NCBI GenBank assembly: GCA_029261925.1
Contig: JAJDAJ010000099.1
Span: 1-63,583 of the forward strand
Length of the DNA stretch: 63,583 nucleotides
Reading direction: 5' to 3'
Source of the DNA: Deltaproteobacteria bacterium
GTDB lineage: Bacteria; Myxococcota_A; UBA9160; SZUA-336
Under the pieces are notes generated by a model, which was not told the DNA's origin, made no database searches, and saw nothing but the letters and a program-made list of their open reading frames with translations. The position numbers were made by a program, and so were the translations under genes. Position 1 is the first letter of the stretch. Each line of letters starts with the position of its first letter. Shown here piece after piece: positions 32,422-40,978 of the stretch.

Positions 32422-33294
32422 CTAGTACACGCGCGCGATCGGCCCACCGGTGCTCTCGCGGCCGCGCACGGCGGCGCGGATCCAGGCGGGGTCCAGCGTG
32501 AACAGGTGCACGATCAGCATGGCGAGCGTCAGGTCCGCGAAGCGCACCAGCGTCAGCAGCCCGAGGTTCATCGCAAGCATCGCGGCCCACGCCAGCGGCC
32601 GCAGGCGCCTCGACAGCGCGAGCAGCGCGAAGCCGATCTCGAAGCCGAGCGCGCCCCAGGTCGCGGCCTGCAGCAGCGGCTCCGGCAACTCGAGCAGCCA
32701 CCCGCGCAGCGCCGTGTCGCGGGCGAGCGGGTTCTCGAGCACGTGACGCAGCGCCGAGCCGTCGAGCCACGACGGGCTGCCGAGCTTCATGATCCCGCTG
32801 TACGAGTAGCCCAGCGCCATCACGATCCAGGCCGAGGCGAAGATCGCGCGCGGCATCCGCCAGCCGGGAGCGCCCGGACCGGCCGGGCGTGCGGGCATCA
32901 GGGCGTGAGCGAGCAGCAGCCAGCCGATGAACGGGAGCGACGGGTTCGCGATCAGCGGATTGCGCCCGAACAGGCACGCGAGCACGAACCAGAGCCCGAC
33001 GGCCGCGCGGCGGTCGTACACGCCGACCATCAGCGCCAGTGAGGCCGCTGCGGCGAGGCCCAGCAGCACGCCAACCGCCGCCGGCGTGTCGAGCAGCGCG
33101 AGCGGGCTGGGAAAGAGGCCGTGCAGCGGGCTGGCAGCGGCGTCGGGAAGCATCCCGGCGGAGGAGAACACCTCGCTGCCCCAGGGCAGCAGCCCGAGGA
33201 AGTGGACGAGGAGGTAGGCGCCGAGCACGGCGCGGAAAACCGCGTACTGGCCGGCCGTCCAGGAGCTGGCTCCGATCTCGTTCCAGCGGCTCAT
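32422..33294 (-). CDS. HTTM-domain membrane protein (C-terminally truncated by amber codon)
   Basis: A 290-residue polytopic membrane protein of the HTTM (horizontally transferred transmembrane, vitamin-K-carboxylase-like) kind. It has several hydrophobic helices, RAVLGAYLLVHFLGLLPW at the N-terminus and the diagnostic SGIMKLGSPSWLDG loop. It ends at a TAG immediately followed in frame by the start of a DCC1 domain, so the natural protein was probably a longer HTTM-DCC1 fusion. The ATG overlaps the stop of the upstream gene (ATGA), forming an operon with a small secreted protein and a sterol desaturase. Whether the truncated form is functional is unknown. Confidence 0.85.
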   Translation of the reverse strand: MSRWNEIGASSWTAGQYAVFRAVLGAYLLVHFLGLLPWGSEVFSSAGMLPDAAASPLHGLFPSPLALLDTPAAVGVLLGLAAAASLALMVGVYDRRAAVGLWFVLACLFGRNPLIANPSLPFIGWLLLAHALMPARPAGPGAPGWRMPRAIFASAWIVMALGYSYSGIMKLGSPSWLDGSALRHVLENPLARDTALRGWLLELPEPLLQAATWGALGFEIGFALLALSRRLRPLAWAAMLAMNLGLLTLVRFADLTLAMLIVHLFTLDPAWIRAAVRGRESTGGPIARVY

Positions 33295-33776
33295 GTGCAG
33301 CTCACCTCGATGCGCAGGGGGAGATCCCGCGCCGTTCCGGGGCGCGGCTCCAGGCGCAGGGCCACGCCGATCGCCGCGGCGGACGGGTCGATGCCGACCT
33401 CCCGCAGCAGCGGTGCGTCGCCGCAGAGTGCGTGGCGCGCCACGGCCTCGAACATCGGCCGCGTGCGCGGGTCGCTGACCAGCACCGGACCGTACGCGAG
33501 CACCGCTCCGTAGGGATTGCGCCGGTTGTACGGACCCTCGAGCCGCGCGTACTCGGCGGGCGTGATCGGCACGACCACGGTTCCGTTCGCGCCCGTGAGC
33601 TCGAGTGCGAAGCGCGTCGAGAAGGTCTCCAGGCCGCGATGGGCCGAGAAGACCTTCGGTGCGGGGGACGCGCCGGTCGCGGCAGCCAGGCCCTCGAGCA
33701 GCGGCAGCCCCAGCACGTCGGCGGTCATCTGCAGCAGCCCCAGCGCCAGCAGGCCGGCCATGGCGACACGCCTCAT
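33291..33776 (-). CDS. Small exported hypothetical protein
   Basis: A 161-residue protein with an N-terminal signal or anchor (VAMAGLLALGLLQMTADVLG) and a soluble remainder. I do not recognise the family. Recurrent features are FSTRFALELTGANG and YNRRNPYGAVLAYGP; two cysteines near the C-terminus could form a disulfide. ATGA overlaps at both ends, with the sterol desaturase upstream and the HTTM gene downstream, make co-translation almost certain. It may therefore be an accessory factor for the HTTM or DCC1 activity. Confidence 0.8.
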   Translation of the reverse strand: MRRVAMAGLLALGLLQMTADVLGLPLLEGLAAATGASPAPKVFSAHRGLETFSTRFALELTGANGTVVVPITPAEYARLEGPYNRRNPYGAVLAYGPVLVSDPRTRPMFEAVARHALCGDAPLLREVGIDPSAAAIGVALRLEPRPGTARDLPLRIEVSCT

Positions 33777-34513
33777 GACGCCACCGGGGCACCGCGGTCC
33801 CCGCTCACGTCGCGACCGGCGAGCATCGCGCCCAGCCGCTGCTCGCGCCCCGGGCCGAACCCGCAGCGCCCCTCGAAGCGGCGCGGGTTGTGGAAGGTGC
33901 CGAAGAGCATGTCCCACACCGGGAGGTCGCTGTAGTTGCGCCGGTGGCGGCCCAGCTCGTGGTGCACGCAGTGGCTCTCGGGGCGCTGGAAGACGAAGCC
34001 CAGCCAGTAGGGCGTGACCACGTTCCAGTGGTAGAAGAGCTCGGCGAGGCCCGTGAACCCGACGGTGAGCGTGGCGGCATGCACGTCGAGGCCGACGCCC
34101 AGGTACAGGATCGCGCTCGAGAGCACGCCGTTGAGCGCGATCTCCAGCGGGTGCTTGTAGAAGCTGGCGATCACCTCGAGCCGCTGCGGGCTGTGGTGGA
34201 CCTGGTGGCACCAGCGCCACAGCCACGACGACGCGTGCCGCGCGCGGTGCCACCAGTAGTAGACGAAGGTGATCGCCAGGTAGCCCAGCGCGACCCCGGC
34301 AGTCGTCCCCAGGGGCGCGGTCGACCAGGGACGGTGGGCGTGCATCCAGCCGTCCCAGAGCGTGCCGGCGACACCGACGATGAGCACCTGCACGGCGCTG
34401 AGGGCCAGCGCGCGGGCGAGCCAGCCGGGCACGCGCGGAAAGCGCCGGCCCGGCCGCAGGCGCTCGACGGCGAGCATGGCCAGGGCGGCGGCGGCGACGA
34501 TGGGGACGGTCAT
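33773..34513 (-). CDS. Sterol desaturase / fatty acid hydroxylase family protein
   Basis: A 246-residue integral membrane di-iron enzyme. The eight-His signature is visible as WWHRARH, HQVHHSP, FYKHPLE and HCVHHELGRH, separated by hydrophobic segments. Family members hydroxylate or desaturate sterols, carotenoids, fatty acids or alkylglycerols using O2. ATG 34513 has ggagagg upstream and gives a protein beginning with the first membrane helix. It is the first gene of the three-gene operon ending in the HTTM gene. Confidence 0.93.
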   Translation of the reverse strand: MTVPIVAAAALAMLAVERLRPGRRFPRVPGWLARALALSAVQVLIVGVAGTLWDGWMHAHRPWSTAPLGTTAGVALGYLAITFVYYWWHRARHASSWLWRWCHQVHHSPQRLEVIASFYKHPLEIALNGVLSSAILYLGVGLDVHAATLTVGFTGLAELFYHWNVVTPYWLGFVFQRPESHCVHHELGRHRRNYSDLPVWDMLFGTFHNPRRFEGRCGFGPGREQRLGAMLAGRDVSGDRGAPVAS

Positions 34514-34800
34514 GCGGGCTCCTCTCCGGGATGCCCGACGAATTGCACGACGGATGCCAGCCTCACGCCATGCACCCGAAGACCAGGAATCCACAGCCTG
34601 ATCAGGTGGTTATCGTGAATATCTGCGCACTGACTCGAGCACCGAGCGCACCCGCGCGAGTACATCCGCTGTACCCCGGTGCGCACCGCATGTACCCGGC
34701 TGCCGCTTCCGGACGCCGCACCGGCGCTGCCAGGCACCCGGCGGATCGCGTATTACGCCTCGCCGATGTGGCGCGCCCGGGCGCCGTGTACACGGTGGGA
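34514..34800. other. Divergent intergenic region, 287 bp, A+T-richer than surroundings
   Basis: No gene is seen. The part near 34570-34625 is visibly richer in A and T than the rest of the window, and TATTCA/GATAAC stretches could serve the minus-strand desaturase operon. The palindrome ggtgcgcacc (34678-34687) is flanked on both sides by gtac tetranucleotides (34660, 34671 and 34691 regions) and could be an operator. TATTAC at 34751 may be a -10 element for the plus-strand gene. Confidence 0.35.
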
Positions 34801-35892
34801 ATGCGCATCTTCCCGGAACGCGGCCTGCGGCGGATGGCGCGGCTGCTGCGCCGCTGGAGGCGCGGGCTGCGCCGCTGGGCCGGCCCGCGGCTGGCGCGGC
34901 CGCTCGCGGCGCTGGTTCCGCGCTGGGTCTTCCTGGAGCCGGCGAGCTTCGCGGTCTTCGAGGCACGGGGCATCCACGTGCTGCGCAAGCACTACTACTC
35001 GCCCGTGCCCGACGTCGCGGCCCTGCCCGGAGGGCTCTGGAATCGCTGCGCGGAGCCCGTGGGCATCGAGCTGCGCGAGGCGCGCCAGCGCGAGCTCTGG
35101 ACGCGGCTGCGCGAGGCCTGGGGCAAGGAGTGGGACGCGCTGCCGCTCGAGCGCACGCCGCAGCGCACCCGCTTCTGTTTCGAGAACTCGAGCTTCCGGG
35201 CCATCGATGCCGAGGTCAGCTACGGCCTGATCCGCGAGCTGCGCCCGCGGCGCATGATCGAGATCGGCTCCGGCTGGTCGACCCTGCTCGCCGCGCAGGC
35301 GCTGCGCCGCAATGCCGCGGAGGGCGATGCCGGCGAGCTCGTCGCGATCGACCCCCATCCTCATCCCGTGCTGTCCGAGGGCGTGCCGGGTCTCCAGCGG
35401 CTGCTGGCGGTTCCGGTCCAGGAGGTCGGGCTGCACTGGTTCGAGGCACTGGAGAGTGGCGACATCCTGTTCATCGACTCCAGCCACGCGCTGCGGGTGG
35501 GCGGCGACGTGGCCTTCGAGTTCCTCGAGATCCTGCCGCGGCTGCAGCCCGGCGTGCGGGTGCACGTCCACGACGTCTTCCTCCCCTGGGAGTATCCGCG
35601 CGCCTGGATCGTGGACGAGCATCGCTTCTTCAACGAGCAGTACCTGCTGCAGGCGCTGCTGACGCACAACCCCACCTTCGAGGTGCTCTGGGCGAGCCAC
35701 CTGATGGAGCGCCGCCACGGCGAGCTGCTGGCGGCCGGCTCCCGGGCCTACGCCGACGGTCGCTTCACGGGCGGGTGCAGCTTCTGGATGCGGCGCAGCC
35801 CCACGCCGGGGACCGGGCAGCCGTGCCCCTCGGGGCCGGCGGCGGAGACCGCTTCGGGGGCGGGGGAAGCGGGTCCGGGACCCGGCGGCTGA
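34801..35892 (+). CDS. Class I SAM-dependent methyltransferase-like protein
   Basis: A 363-residue protein with an Arg-rich N-terminus and a Rossmann-like methyltransferase core. The SAM loop reads MIEIGSGWSTLLAAQA, followed by ELVAIDPHPH (acidic end of strand 2), GDILFIDSSHALRVGGDVAFEF and VRVHVHDVFLPWEYP. This order fits the Methyltransf_24 group. A Pro/Gly/Ala-rich tail of about 40 residues follows. Position 34801 is the first ATG of the conserved part; the Shine-Dalgarno is poor and the true start could be GTG 34786. The substrate is unknown. Confidence 0.85.
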   Translation: MRIFPERGLRRMARLLRRWRRGLRRWAGPRLARPLAALVPRWVFLEPASFAVFEARGIHVLRKHYYSPVPDVAALPGGLWNRCAEPVGIELREARQRELWTRLREAWGKEWDALPLERTPQRTRFCFENSSFRAIDAEVSYGLIRELRPRRMIEIGSGWSTLLAAQALRRNAAEGDAGELVAIDPHPHPVLSEGVPGLQRLLAVPVQEVGLHWFEALESGDILFIDSSHALRVGGDVAFEFLEILPRLQPGVRVHVHDVFLPWEYPRAWIVDEHRFFNEQYLLQALLTHNPTFEVLWASHLMERRHGELLAAGSRAYADGRFTGGCSFWMRRSPTPGTGQPCPSGPAAETASGAGEAGPGPGG

Positions 35893-35906
35893 CTGGCCTC
35901 CGGTGC

Positions 35907-35912
35907 TATCCT
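35907..35912 (+). promoter_or_regulatory. -10-like box (TATCCT)
   Basis: TATCCT lies 42 nt before the amidohydrolase ATG (35955) in the 62 bp gap after the methyltransferase gene. A ggaggg ribosome-binding site follows within the leader. Confidence 0.45.
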
Positions 35913-35954
35913 GGCCCCGCAATGGGTCAGTTCCGGCCCGGGAGGGATGCAGCG

Positions 35955-37649
35955 ATGAGCTTCGATCTCGTGATCCGCGGTGCCCGGGTCGTGGACGGTA
36001 CCGGGCTGCCGGCATTTCGGGCCGACGTGGGCGTTCGCGGCGAGCGAATCGAGCGCATCGGACGCATCGACGAGGCCGAGGAGACGGGCCGCGTGATCGA
36101 GGCCGACGGCCTGGTCCTGGCACCGGGCTTCATCGACGTGCACACCCACTACGACGTGCAGCTCGACTGGGACCCGACGGCCTCGCCGTCGTCCTGGCAC
36201 GGCGTGACCACGGTGCTGGCCGGCAACTGCGGCTTCACGCTCGCCCCTGCGAAGCCCGAGGACGTGGACTGGCTCGCCGGCATGCTCAGCCGCGTCGAGG
36301 GCATGTCGCGCGAGGCGCTCAACCAGGGGCTGCGCTTCGCGGGCGGCGGCTTCGCGGACTACTGGGACCGCTTCGAGGGCAAGCTCGGCGTCAACGTGGG
36401 CAGCTACGTCGGGCACTCCGCGGTCCGGCGCTACGCCATGGGCGACGATGCCTCGGAGCGCAGGGCGACGCCCGACGAGATCGAGCAGATGAAGGAGCTC
36501 GTGCGCCAGGGGATGCGCGAGGGCGCCATCGGGTTCTCGACGTCTCAGGTCGAGCTGCACGTGGGCGAGGACGGGCGCGAGGTGCCCAGCAATCACGCCG
36601 ACGCCGACGAGATCGTCGCCCTCTGCTCGGTGCTCTCGGAGTTCGACCACGGCGCCATCGAGTTCATCTCGCGCACCTTCACCGCGGGCTACGACGAGGC
36701 CGATCGCGAGCTGATCCTGCGCATGTACGAGGCCTCGGGGCGACCGGTCGAGCTGGGGCCGCTGACCCCGAACCGCGATTCGCCACGGGGCTTCGAGAAG
36801 GCGCTGGAGTTCTGCGACGAGGCACGGGCCCGCGGCGCCCGCATCCACCCGCAGTTCATGACCAACCGCTCCGGCTTCTACGTCAAGCTGGCGGACACCT
36901 TCGCGTTCGACGAGCTGCTGACCTGGCGCGAGGTGCTCTGTCTGCAGGGCCAGGAGCGCCTCGACGCGCTGCGAGACCCGGCCGTCCGCGATCGGCTACG
37001 CGCCGAGTGGGAGAGCCCGGATGCGGGCGCGATCGCGCTGCCCTGGGAGCAGCTGGTGGTCGACTCGGTGAGCGATTCCGCCCTGTCCGATCGCCTGGGC
37101 CGCAGTCTCGCGGAGCTCGCGAGCGAGCGCGGCCTGCACGTGATGGACGCCTTCATCGACGTGAGCCTCGAGGACGGCCTGGAGACCTGGTGGAGGCTGC
37201 CGCGCGACGAGAAGGCCGCTGCCTTCATGGACCACGTGACCCGCGAGGGCATCCGCAACCCGCTGGTGATGTCGGGCTCGAGCGACGGCGGGGCGCACCT
37301 GGCCACGTTCGTGGGTGCCGACTACACCACGCGCCTGATCAGCGACTGGGTCCCCGAGCTTCTCAGCCTCGAGGAGGCCGTCTACCGCCTGACCGGCATG
37401 CCGGCCGCGGTGCACGGTCTGCGCGATCGCGGCGTGATCCGGGACGGTGCGTACGCCGACCTGGTGCTCTTCGACCCGGATCGCCTGGCGGCCGGCGAGA
37501 GCCGGCTGCTCAAGGACTTCCCGGCCGACAGCGGCCGCTTCGTGGTCGACGCCGAGGGCTACCACGCGCTGATCGTCAACGGTCAGGTCTGCATGGAGCA
37601 CGGGAAGTACACCGGGAGCACCTCGGGCCACGTGATTCGCGGCGCCTGA
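35955..37649 (+). CDS. D-aminoacylase-type amidohydrolase (complete)
   Basis: A 564-residue amidohydrolase_3 / N-acyl-D-amino-acid deacylase-like enzyme. The metal-binding HTHYD follows PGFIDV near residue 65. GNCGFT, SYVGHSAVRRYAMG, GAIGFSTSQVE and the catalytic-Asp segment SSDGGAH follow in the expected order. The C-terminal strand DLVLFDPDR completes the beta-sandwich subdomain. The reaction would be hydrolysis of an N-acyl or cyclic amide; environmental relatives are very often called D-aminoacylase without biochemical proof. ATG 35955 has ggaggg 8 nt upstream. It heads a unit with an SDR (32 bp gap) and a P450 (19 bp gap), and is a paralogue of the partial gene at 1-1206. Confidence 0.93.
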   Translation: MSFDLVIRGARVVDGTGLPAFRADVGVRGERIERIGRIDEAEETGRVIEADGLVLAPGFIDVHTHYDVQLDWDPTASPSSWHGVTTVLAGNCGFTLAPAKPEDVDWLAGMLSRVEGMSREALNQGLRFAGGGFADYWDRFEGKLGVNVGSYVGHSAVRRYAMGDDASERRATPDEIEQMKELVRQGMREGAIGFSTSQVELHVGEDGREVPSNHADADEIVALCSVLSEFDHGAIEFISRTFTAGYDEADRELILRMYEASGRPVELGPLTPNRDSPRGFEKALEFCDEARARGARIHPQFMTNRSGFYVKLADTFAFDELLTWREVLCLQGQERLDALRDPAVRDRLRAEWESPDAGAIALPWEQLVVDSVSDSALSDRLGRSLAELASERGLHVMDAFIDVSLEDGLETWWRLPRDEKAAAFMDHVTREGIRNPLVMSGSSDGGAHLATFVGADYTTRLISDWVPELLSLEEAVYRLTGMPAAVHGLRDRGVIRDGAYADLVLFDPDRLAAGESRLLKDFPADSGRFVVDAEGYHALIVNGQVCMEHGKYTGSTSGHVIRGA

Positions 37650-37681
37650 GCGAGCCGTCCGACCGGAGCACGGGAGGGAGC

Positions 37682-38446
37682 ATGGGACGACTCGAGGGCA
37701 AGGTAGCCCTGATCTCCGGAGGCGCGCGCGGCATGGGCGCGGCGGAGGCGCGACTGTTCGCGAGCGAGGGCGCGCGCGTGGTCGTGGGCGACGTGCTCGA
37801 CGACGCCGGCCGCGAGACCGCCAAGGAGATCGGCGACGCGGCGCGCTTCGTGCGCCTCGACGTGACGCGCGAGGAGGCCTGGGCCGGGGCGATCCGCGAG
37901 ACCCTCGACGCCTTCGGCCGGCTCGACGTGCTCGTGAACAACGCGGGCGTGGGCGGGGTGGCGACGATCGAGGAGACGAGCCTCGAGGAGTACCGGCGCA
38001 TCACCGAGATCAACCAGACGGGCGTGTTCCTGGGGATCCGGGCCGCGATCGCGCCGATGGTGGCGGCCGGGGGCGGCTCGATCGTCAACATCTCCTCGAT
38101 CGACGGCCTGGTCGGGATGCCCCGCGTGATCCCGTACGTCGCCAGCAAGTTCGCGGTGCGCGGCATGACCAAGACGGCCGCGATGGAGCTGGCCGACCGG
38201 GGCATACGCGTGAACTCGATCCACCCGGGACACATCGCCACCCCGATGAATCGGGCGCACACCGACGAGGGCCTGCAGCGCATGCAGGCCTACTGCGAGC
38301 GCGACGTGCCGCTGCGCCGGGTCGGGCGCCCCGAGGACATCGCCTACCTCGCCCTGTTCCTGGCCTCCGACGAGAGCGCCTACTGCACCGGCTCGGAGTT
38401 CACGGCCGACGGCGGTCTGCTCGCGGGCGTGCCCGTTCCCGAGTGA
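37682..38446 (+). CDS. SDR, 3-alpha/20-beta-hydroxysteroid dehydrogenase-like
   Basis: A 254-residue classical SDR with SGGARGMGAAEA (cofactor loop), LVNNAGVGG, the catalytic ISSIDG Ser and YVASK (Tyr, Lys), then IHPGHIATPM. The pattern matches bacterial SDRs often annotated as 3-alpha- or 20-beta-hydroxysteroid dehydrogenases; actual substrates vary. ATG 37682 follows ggagggag. It lies between a D-aminoacylase-type hydrolase and a CYP125/124-like P450 in one apparent operon, so an alcohol-ketone interconversion on a cyclic lipid is plausible. Confidence 0.92.
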   Translation: MGRLEGKVALISGGARGMGAAEARLFASEGARVVVGDVLDDAGRETAKEIGDAARFVRLDVTREEAWAGAIRETLDAFGRLDVLVNNAGVGGVATIEETSLEEYRRITEINQTGVFLGIRAAIAPMVAAGGGSIVNISSIDGLVGMPRVIPYVASKFAVRGMTKTAAMELADRGIRVNSIHPGHIATPMNRAHTDEGLQRMQAYCERDVPLRRVGRPEDIAYLALFLASDESAYCTGSEFTADGGLLAGVPVPE

Positions 38447-38465
38447 GCGGGCGGGGCCTGGCGGG

Positions 38466-39728
38466 ATGAGCGCCCCGGCGAACGGGACGGCGGAGACCCG
38501 GCTCGACGAGATCGACCTCGCCGATCGCGCCGTCTTCCGCGACGGCTTCCCCCACGCGCTCTTCGCGACCCTGCGCCGCGACGCGCCGGTCTGGTGGCAC
38601 CCGGCCCGCGACGAGGTCGGCGGTCGCGGCTTCTGGGTGGTGTCGCGCCACGCGGACATCCAGACCGCGAACCGCGACACGGAGCGCTTCACGGCGGACG
38701 ACGGGCCGGGCCTCTTCGATGCCCCCGAGCGCAGCGGGCAGATGCTCACCAACATGGACGGACCCGCGCACGTACGCATGCGCAAGCTGATCAGCGCGGG
38801 CTTCACGCCGCGCATGACCGCGCGCCTGGAGGAGCAGGCGCGCGGCTGGGCCGTGTCGATCATCGAGGCCGCGCTCCAGCGCGAGACCTGCGACTTCGTC
38901 CACGACCTGGCCTACCAGCTCCCGATGCACATGATCGCCGACATCATGGGCATCCCCGAGGCCGACCGGTCGGCGCTGTTCGCGAGCGTGAACGACTACA
39001 TGCTGTGCACCGATCCCGAGTACCCGGTGCCGGCGGAGCGGCGGCCGGAGCTCGAGGCGCAGATGTACCGCCACGCGCGGGAGCTGGGCCAGGAAAAACG
39101 GCGCAGCCCCCGCGACGACGTCTGGACGATCCTCAGCACGGTCGAGGTCGACACCGAGGACGGCGGGCGCACGGCCCTGACGGATCCGGAGCTGGACTTC
39201 TTCTTCTTCCTGCTCACGGCGGCGGGCAGCGAGACCACGCGCAACGTGATCACGCTGGGGCTGCTGGCCCTGCTCGATCACCCCGACCAGCTCGAGGTGC
39301 TGCGCCGCGATCCCGACCGGATGAAGGTCGCGGTCGAGGAGATGATCCGCTGGGGCACGCCGATCAGCTACTTCCGGCGCACGGTCACCCGCGACACCGA
39401 GCTGGGCGGAGTGCCCCTGCGTGCGGGCGACCGCGTCACGCTCTGGTACCCCTCGGGCAATCGCGACGCCAAGGCCTTCGAGGCTCCATTCCGCTTCGAC
39501 CTCGCCCGCTCCCCGAACCCCCACGTGTCCTTCGGCGGGGGCGGCCCGCACTTCTGTCTGGGCGCGCACCTGGCTCGCCGGGAGATCGCGATCTTCTTCC
39601 AGGAGCTGCTCGGACGCGTCGCGAGCATCGAGCCGCTGGCCCCGGTCCGCTACGGCGTCCAGGGCATCGCCCACCCCATCACGGTCTCGCCGGGCGCCCT
39701 GCCCGTCCGCCTGAAGCCGGCACGCTAG
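38466..39728 (+). CDS. Cytochrome P450, CYP125/124/142-like
   Basis: A 420-residue P450 with I-helix AAGSETT, ExxR in EEMIRWGTP, and the heme loop FGGGGPHFCLGAHLAR with Cys364. The GGGGPHFCLG loop together with RWGTPISYFRRT is characteristic of the CYP124/125/142 group, which hydroxylates terminal carbons of sterol side chains or methyl-branched lipids in actinobacteria and others. The subfamily assignment rests on motif resemblance only. It is the third gene of the 35.9-39.7 kb unit. Confidence 0.95.
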   Translation: MSAPANGTAETRLDEIDLADRAVFRDGFPHALFATLRRDAPVWWHPARDEVGGRGFWVVSRHADIQTANRDTERFTADDGPGLFDAPERSGQMLTNMDGPAHVRMRKLISAGFTPRMTARLEEQARGWAVSIIEAALQRETCDFVHDLAYQLPMHMIADIMGIPEADRSALFASVNDYMLCTDPEYPVPAERRPELEAQMYRHARELGQEKRRSPRDDVWTILSTVEVDTEDGGRTALTDPELDFFFFLLTAAGSETTRNVITLGLLALLDHPDQLEVLRRDPDRMKVAVEEMIRWGTPISYFRRTVTRDTELGGVPLRAGDRVTLWYPSGNRDAKAFEAPFRFDLARSPNPHVSFGGGGPHFCLGAHLARREIAIFFQELLGRVASIEPLAPVRYGVQGIAHPITVSPGALPVRLKPAR

Positions 39729-39752
39729 CGCGGCTGGCGCGTCGGTCGCCGT

Positions 39753-40850
39753 CTACGCGCGCGGCAGGCGGAACAGCCGGGCGGCGTTGCCGCCGAGGAT
39801 GTCGGCCTTCTCCCGCTCGCTGATCTCGATGCCGTCGAAGAGCCGCGCGACGACCTCGCGCGAGCGCGGGTACGTGCCCTCGTGGTGGGGATAGTCCGCG
39901 CCCCACATCAGCGGGCGCGTGCCGGTCACCGAGCGCGACATGATGCAGGCGCGGTCGTACTGGAACGACGCTGCGACCTGGCGCTCGATGATCTCGCTGG
40001 GCCGCAGCGAGAGCCTGGGCCGCACGAAGATCTCGTGCGCCTCGTTCACCTCGTCCATGCGCTCCGCGAGCCCCGCCAGCCAGCTCGCGCCCGACTCGAT
40101 CACGGCGACCTTCGCGCCGGGGAAGCGGTCGAGCACGCCGCCGGCGACCATCTGCATCAGGCTCTGCTGCGCGTCGCACATCTGGGTGGTGTAGTTGATG
40201 ATCGCCCCGCCGGGGCCCTTCTCGGCGCGGACGTCCTCGCGGCCGGTGCCGGTGTGCAGCACGAAGACCAGCTCGAGCTTCTGTCCCGCCTCGAAGACGG
40301 CATCCCAGGCCTCGTCGTTGTAGCCCGGTACGCCCGGCGGCACGATGCTCGGCAGCATCGCGGCCGTGAAGCCCAGGTCGGCCAGACGCCGTGCCTCGGC
40401 GATCGTGCTCGTGAAGTCGCGCACCGGCAGGATGCCGCAGCGCACGAAGCGGTCGAGGTGACCGCTGAAGAAGCCGTGGTTCCAGTCGTTGTAGAGCTGC
40501 GTGGTCGCCAGCTCGGCCTCGGGATCCTCGAGCAGGAAGGTCCACAGGCCCATGGTCGGGAAGCAGATCTCGGCGTCGATGCCCTGACCCGCCATGTCCT
40601 CGAGCCGGCCCTCGATCTCGCGCGCGCCGCGCAGATGCGCGCGGCCGAAGCTCGCCTTCTCGTCGCCGGGCTGCGGCGGCGGGCGGTTGATGCGCGTGCG
40701 CTGGATCGGCCGCTCGCCGGCCAGCAGCACGATGTGCTCGCCCCGCTTCTCGGTGTGGATGCCGTGCTCGCGAAGCGAGGGCGGCAGACCCGCGGTGAAC
40801 AGGTCGGCGGGCTCGACGATGTGGCCATCGGCGCTGAACACGAACGACAT
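39753..40850 (-). CDS. Amidohydrolase_2 (ACMSD/LigW-like TIM-barrel)
   Basis: A 365-residue amidohydrolase-related protein. The N-terminal metal site is SADGHIVEP, where family members have DxHxxEP or AxHxxEP. FVLHTGTG, VIESGASWL and WGADYPHHEGTYP (the closing Asp) follow. The family contains non-oxidative decarboxylases and hydrolases of cyclic substrates. The ATG at 40850 has ggaagga upstream. It is divergent from a second member of the same family at 40979 across 128 bp, and two more members occur at 55023 and 61853. Confidence 0.92.
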   Translation of the reverse strand: MSFVFSADGHIVEPADLFTAGLPPSLREHGIHTEKRGEHIVLLAGERPIQRTRINRPPPQPGDEKASFGRAHLRGAREIEGRLEDMAGQGIDAEICFPTMGLWTFLLEDPEAELATTQLYNDWNHGFFSGHLDRFVRCGILPVRDFTSTIAEARRLADLGFTAAMLPSIVPPGVPGYNDEAWDAVFEAGQKLELVFVLHTGTGREDVRAEKGPGGAIINYTTQMCDAQQSLMQMVAGGVLDRFPGAKVAVIESGASWLAGLAERMDEVNEAHEIFVRPRLSLRPSEIIERQVAASFQYDRACIMSRSVTGTRPLMWGADYPHHEGTYPRSREVVARLFDGIEISEREKADILGGNAARLFRLPRA

Positions 40851-40944
40851 GTGTGGCTCCTTCCCCGGCTTTCCCCCGTATACCCGATGGGCGCGCTCGG
40901 CGCCGGCGCCGGCTCCCCGATCGCCGGCGCGGACTCGACTGGTG

Positions 40945-40950
40945 TACCGT
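40945..40950 (+). promoter_or_regulatory. -10-like box (TACCGT)
   Basis: TACCGT lies 28 nt before GTG 40979 in the divergent gap between two amidohydrolase_2 genes. The implied leader of about 22 nt carries gcggagg. Confidence 0.4.
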
Positions 40951-40978
40951 CGGGCAGGACCGCAGCGGAGGCGCCCCG

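Noticed and set aside
32422..32424. TAG in the DCC1 domain as a recoded (selenocysteine or pyrrolysine) codon
   Set aside because: Selenocysteine uses TGA, not TAG, and the position is normally Tyr. The downstream domain is itself damaged, so a nonsense mutation is simpler.
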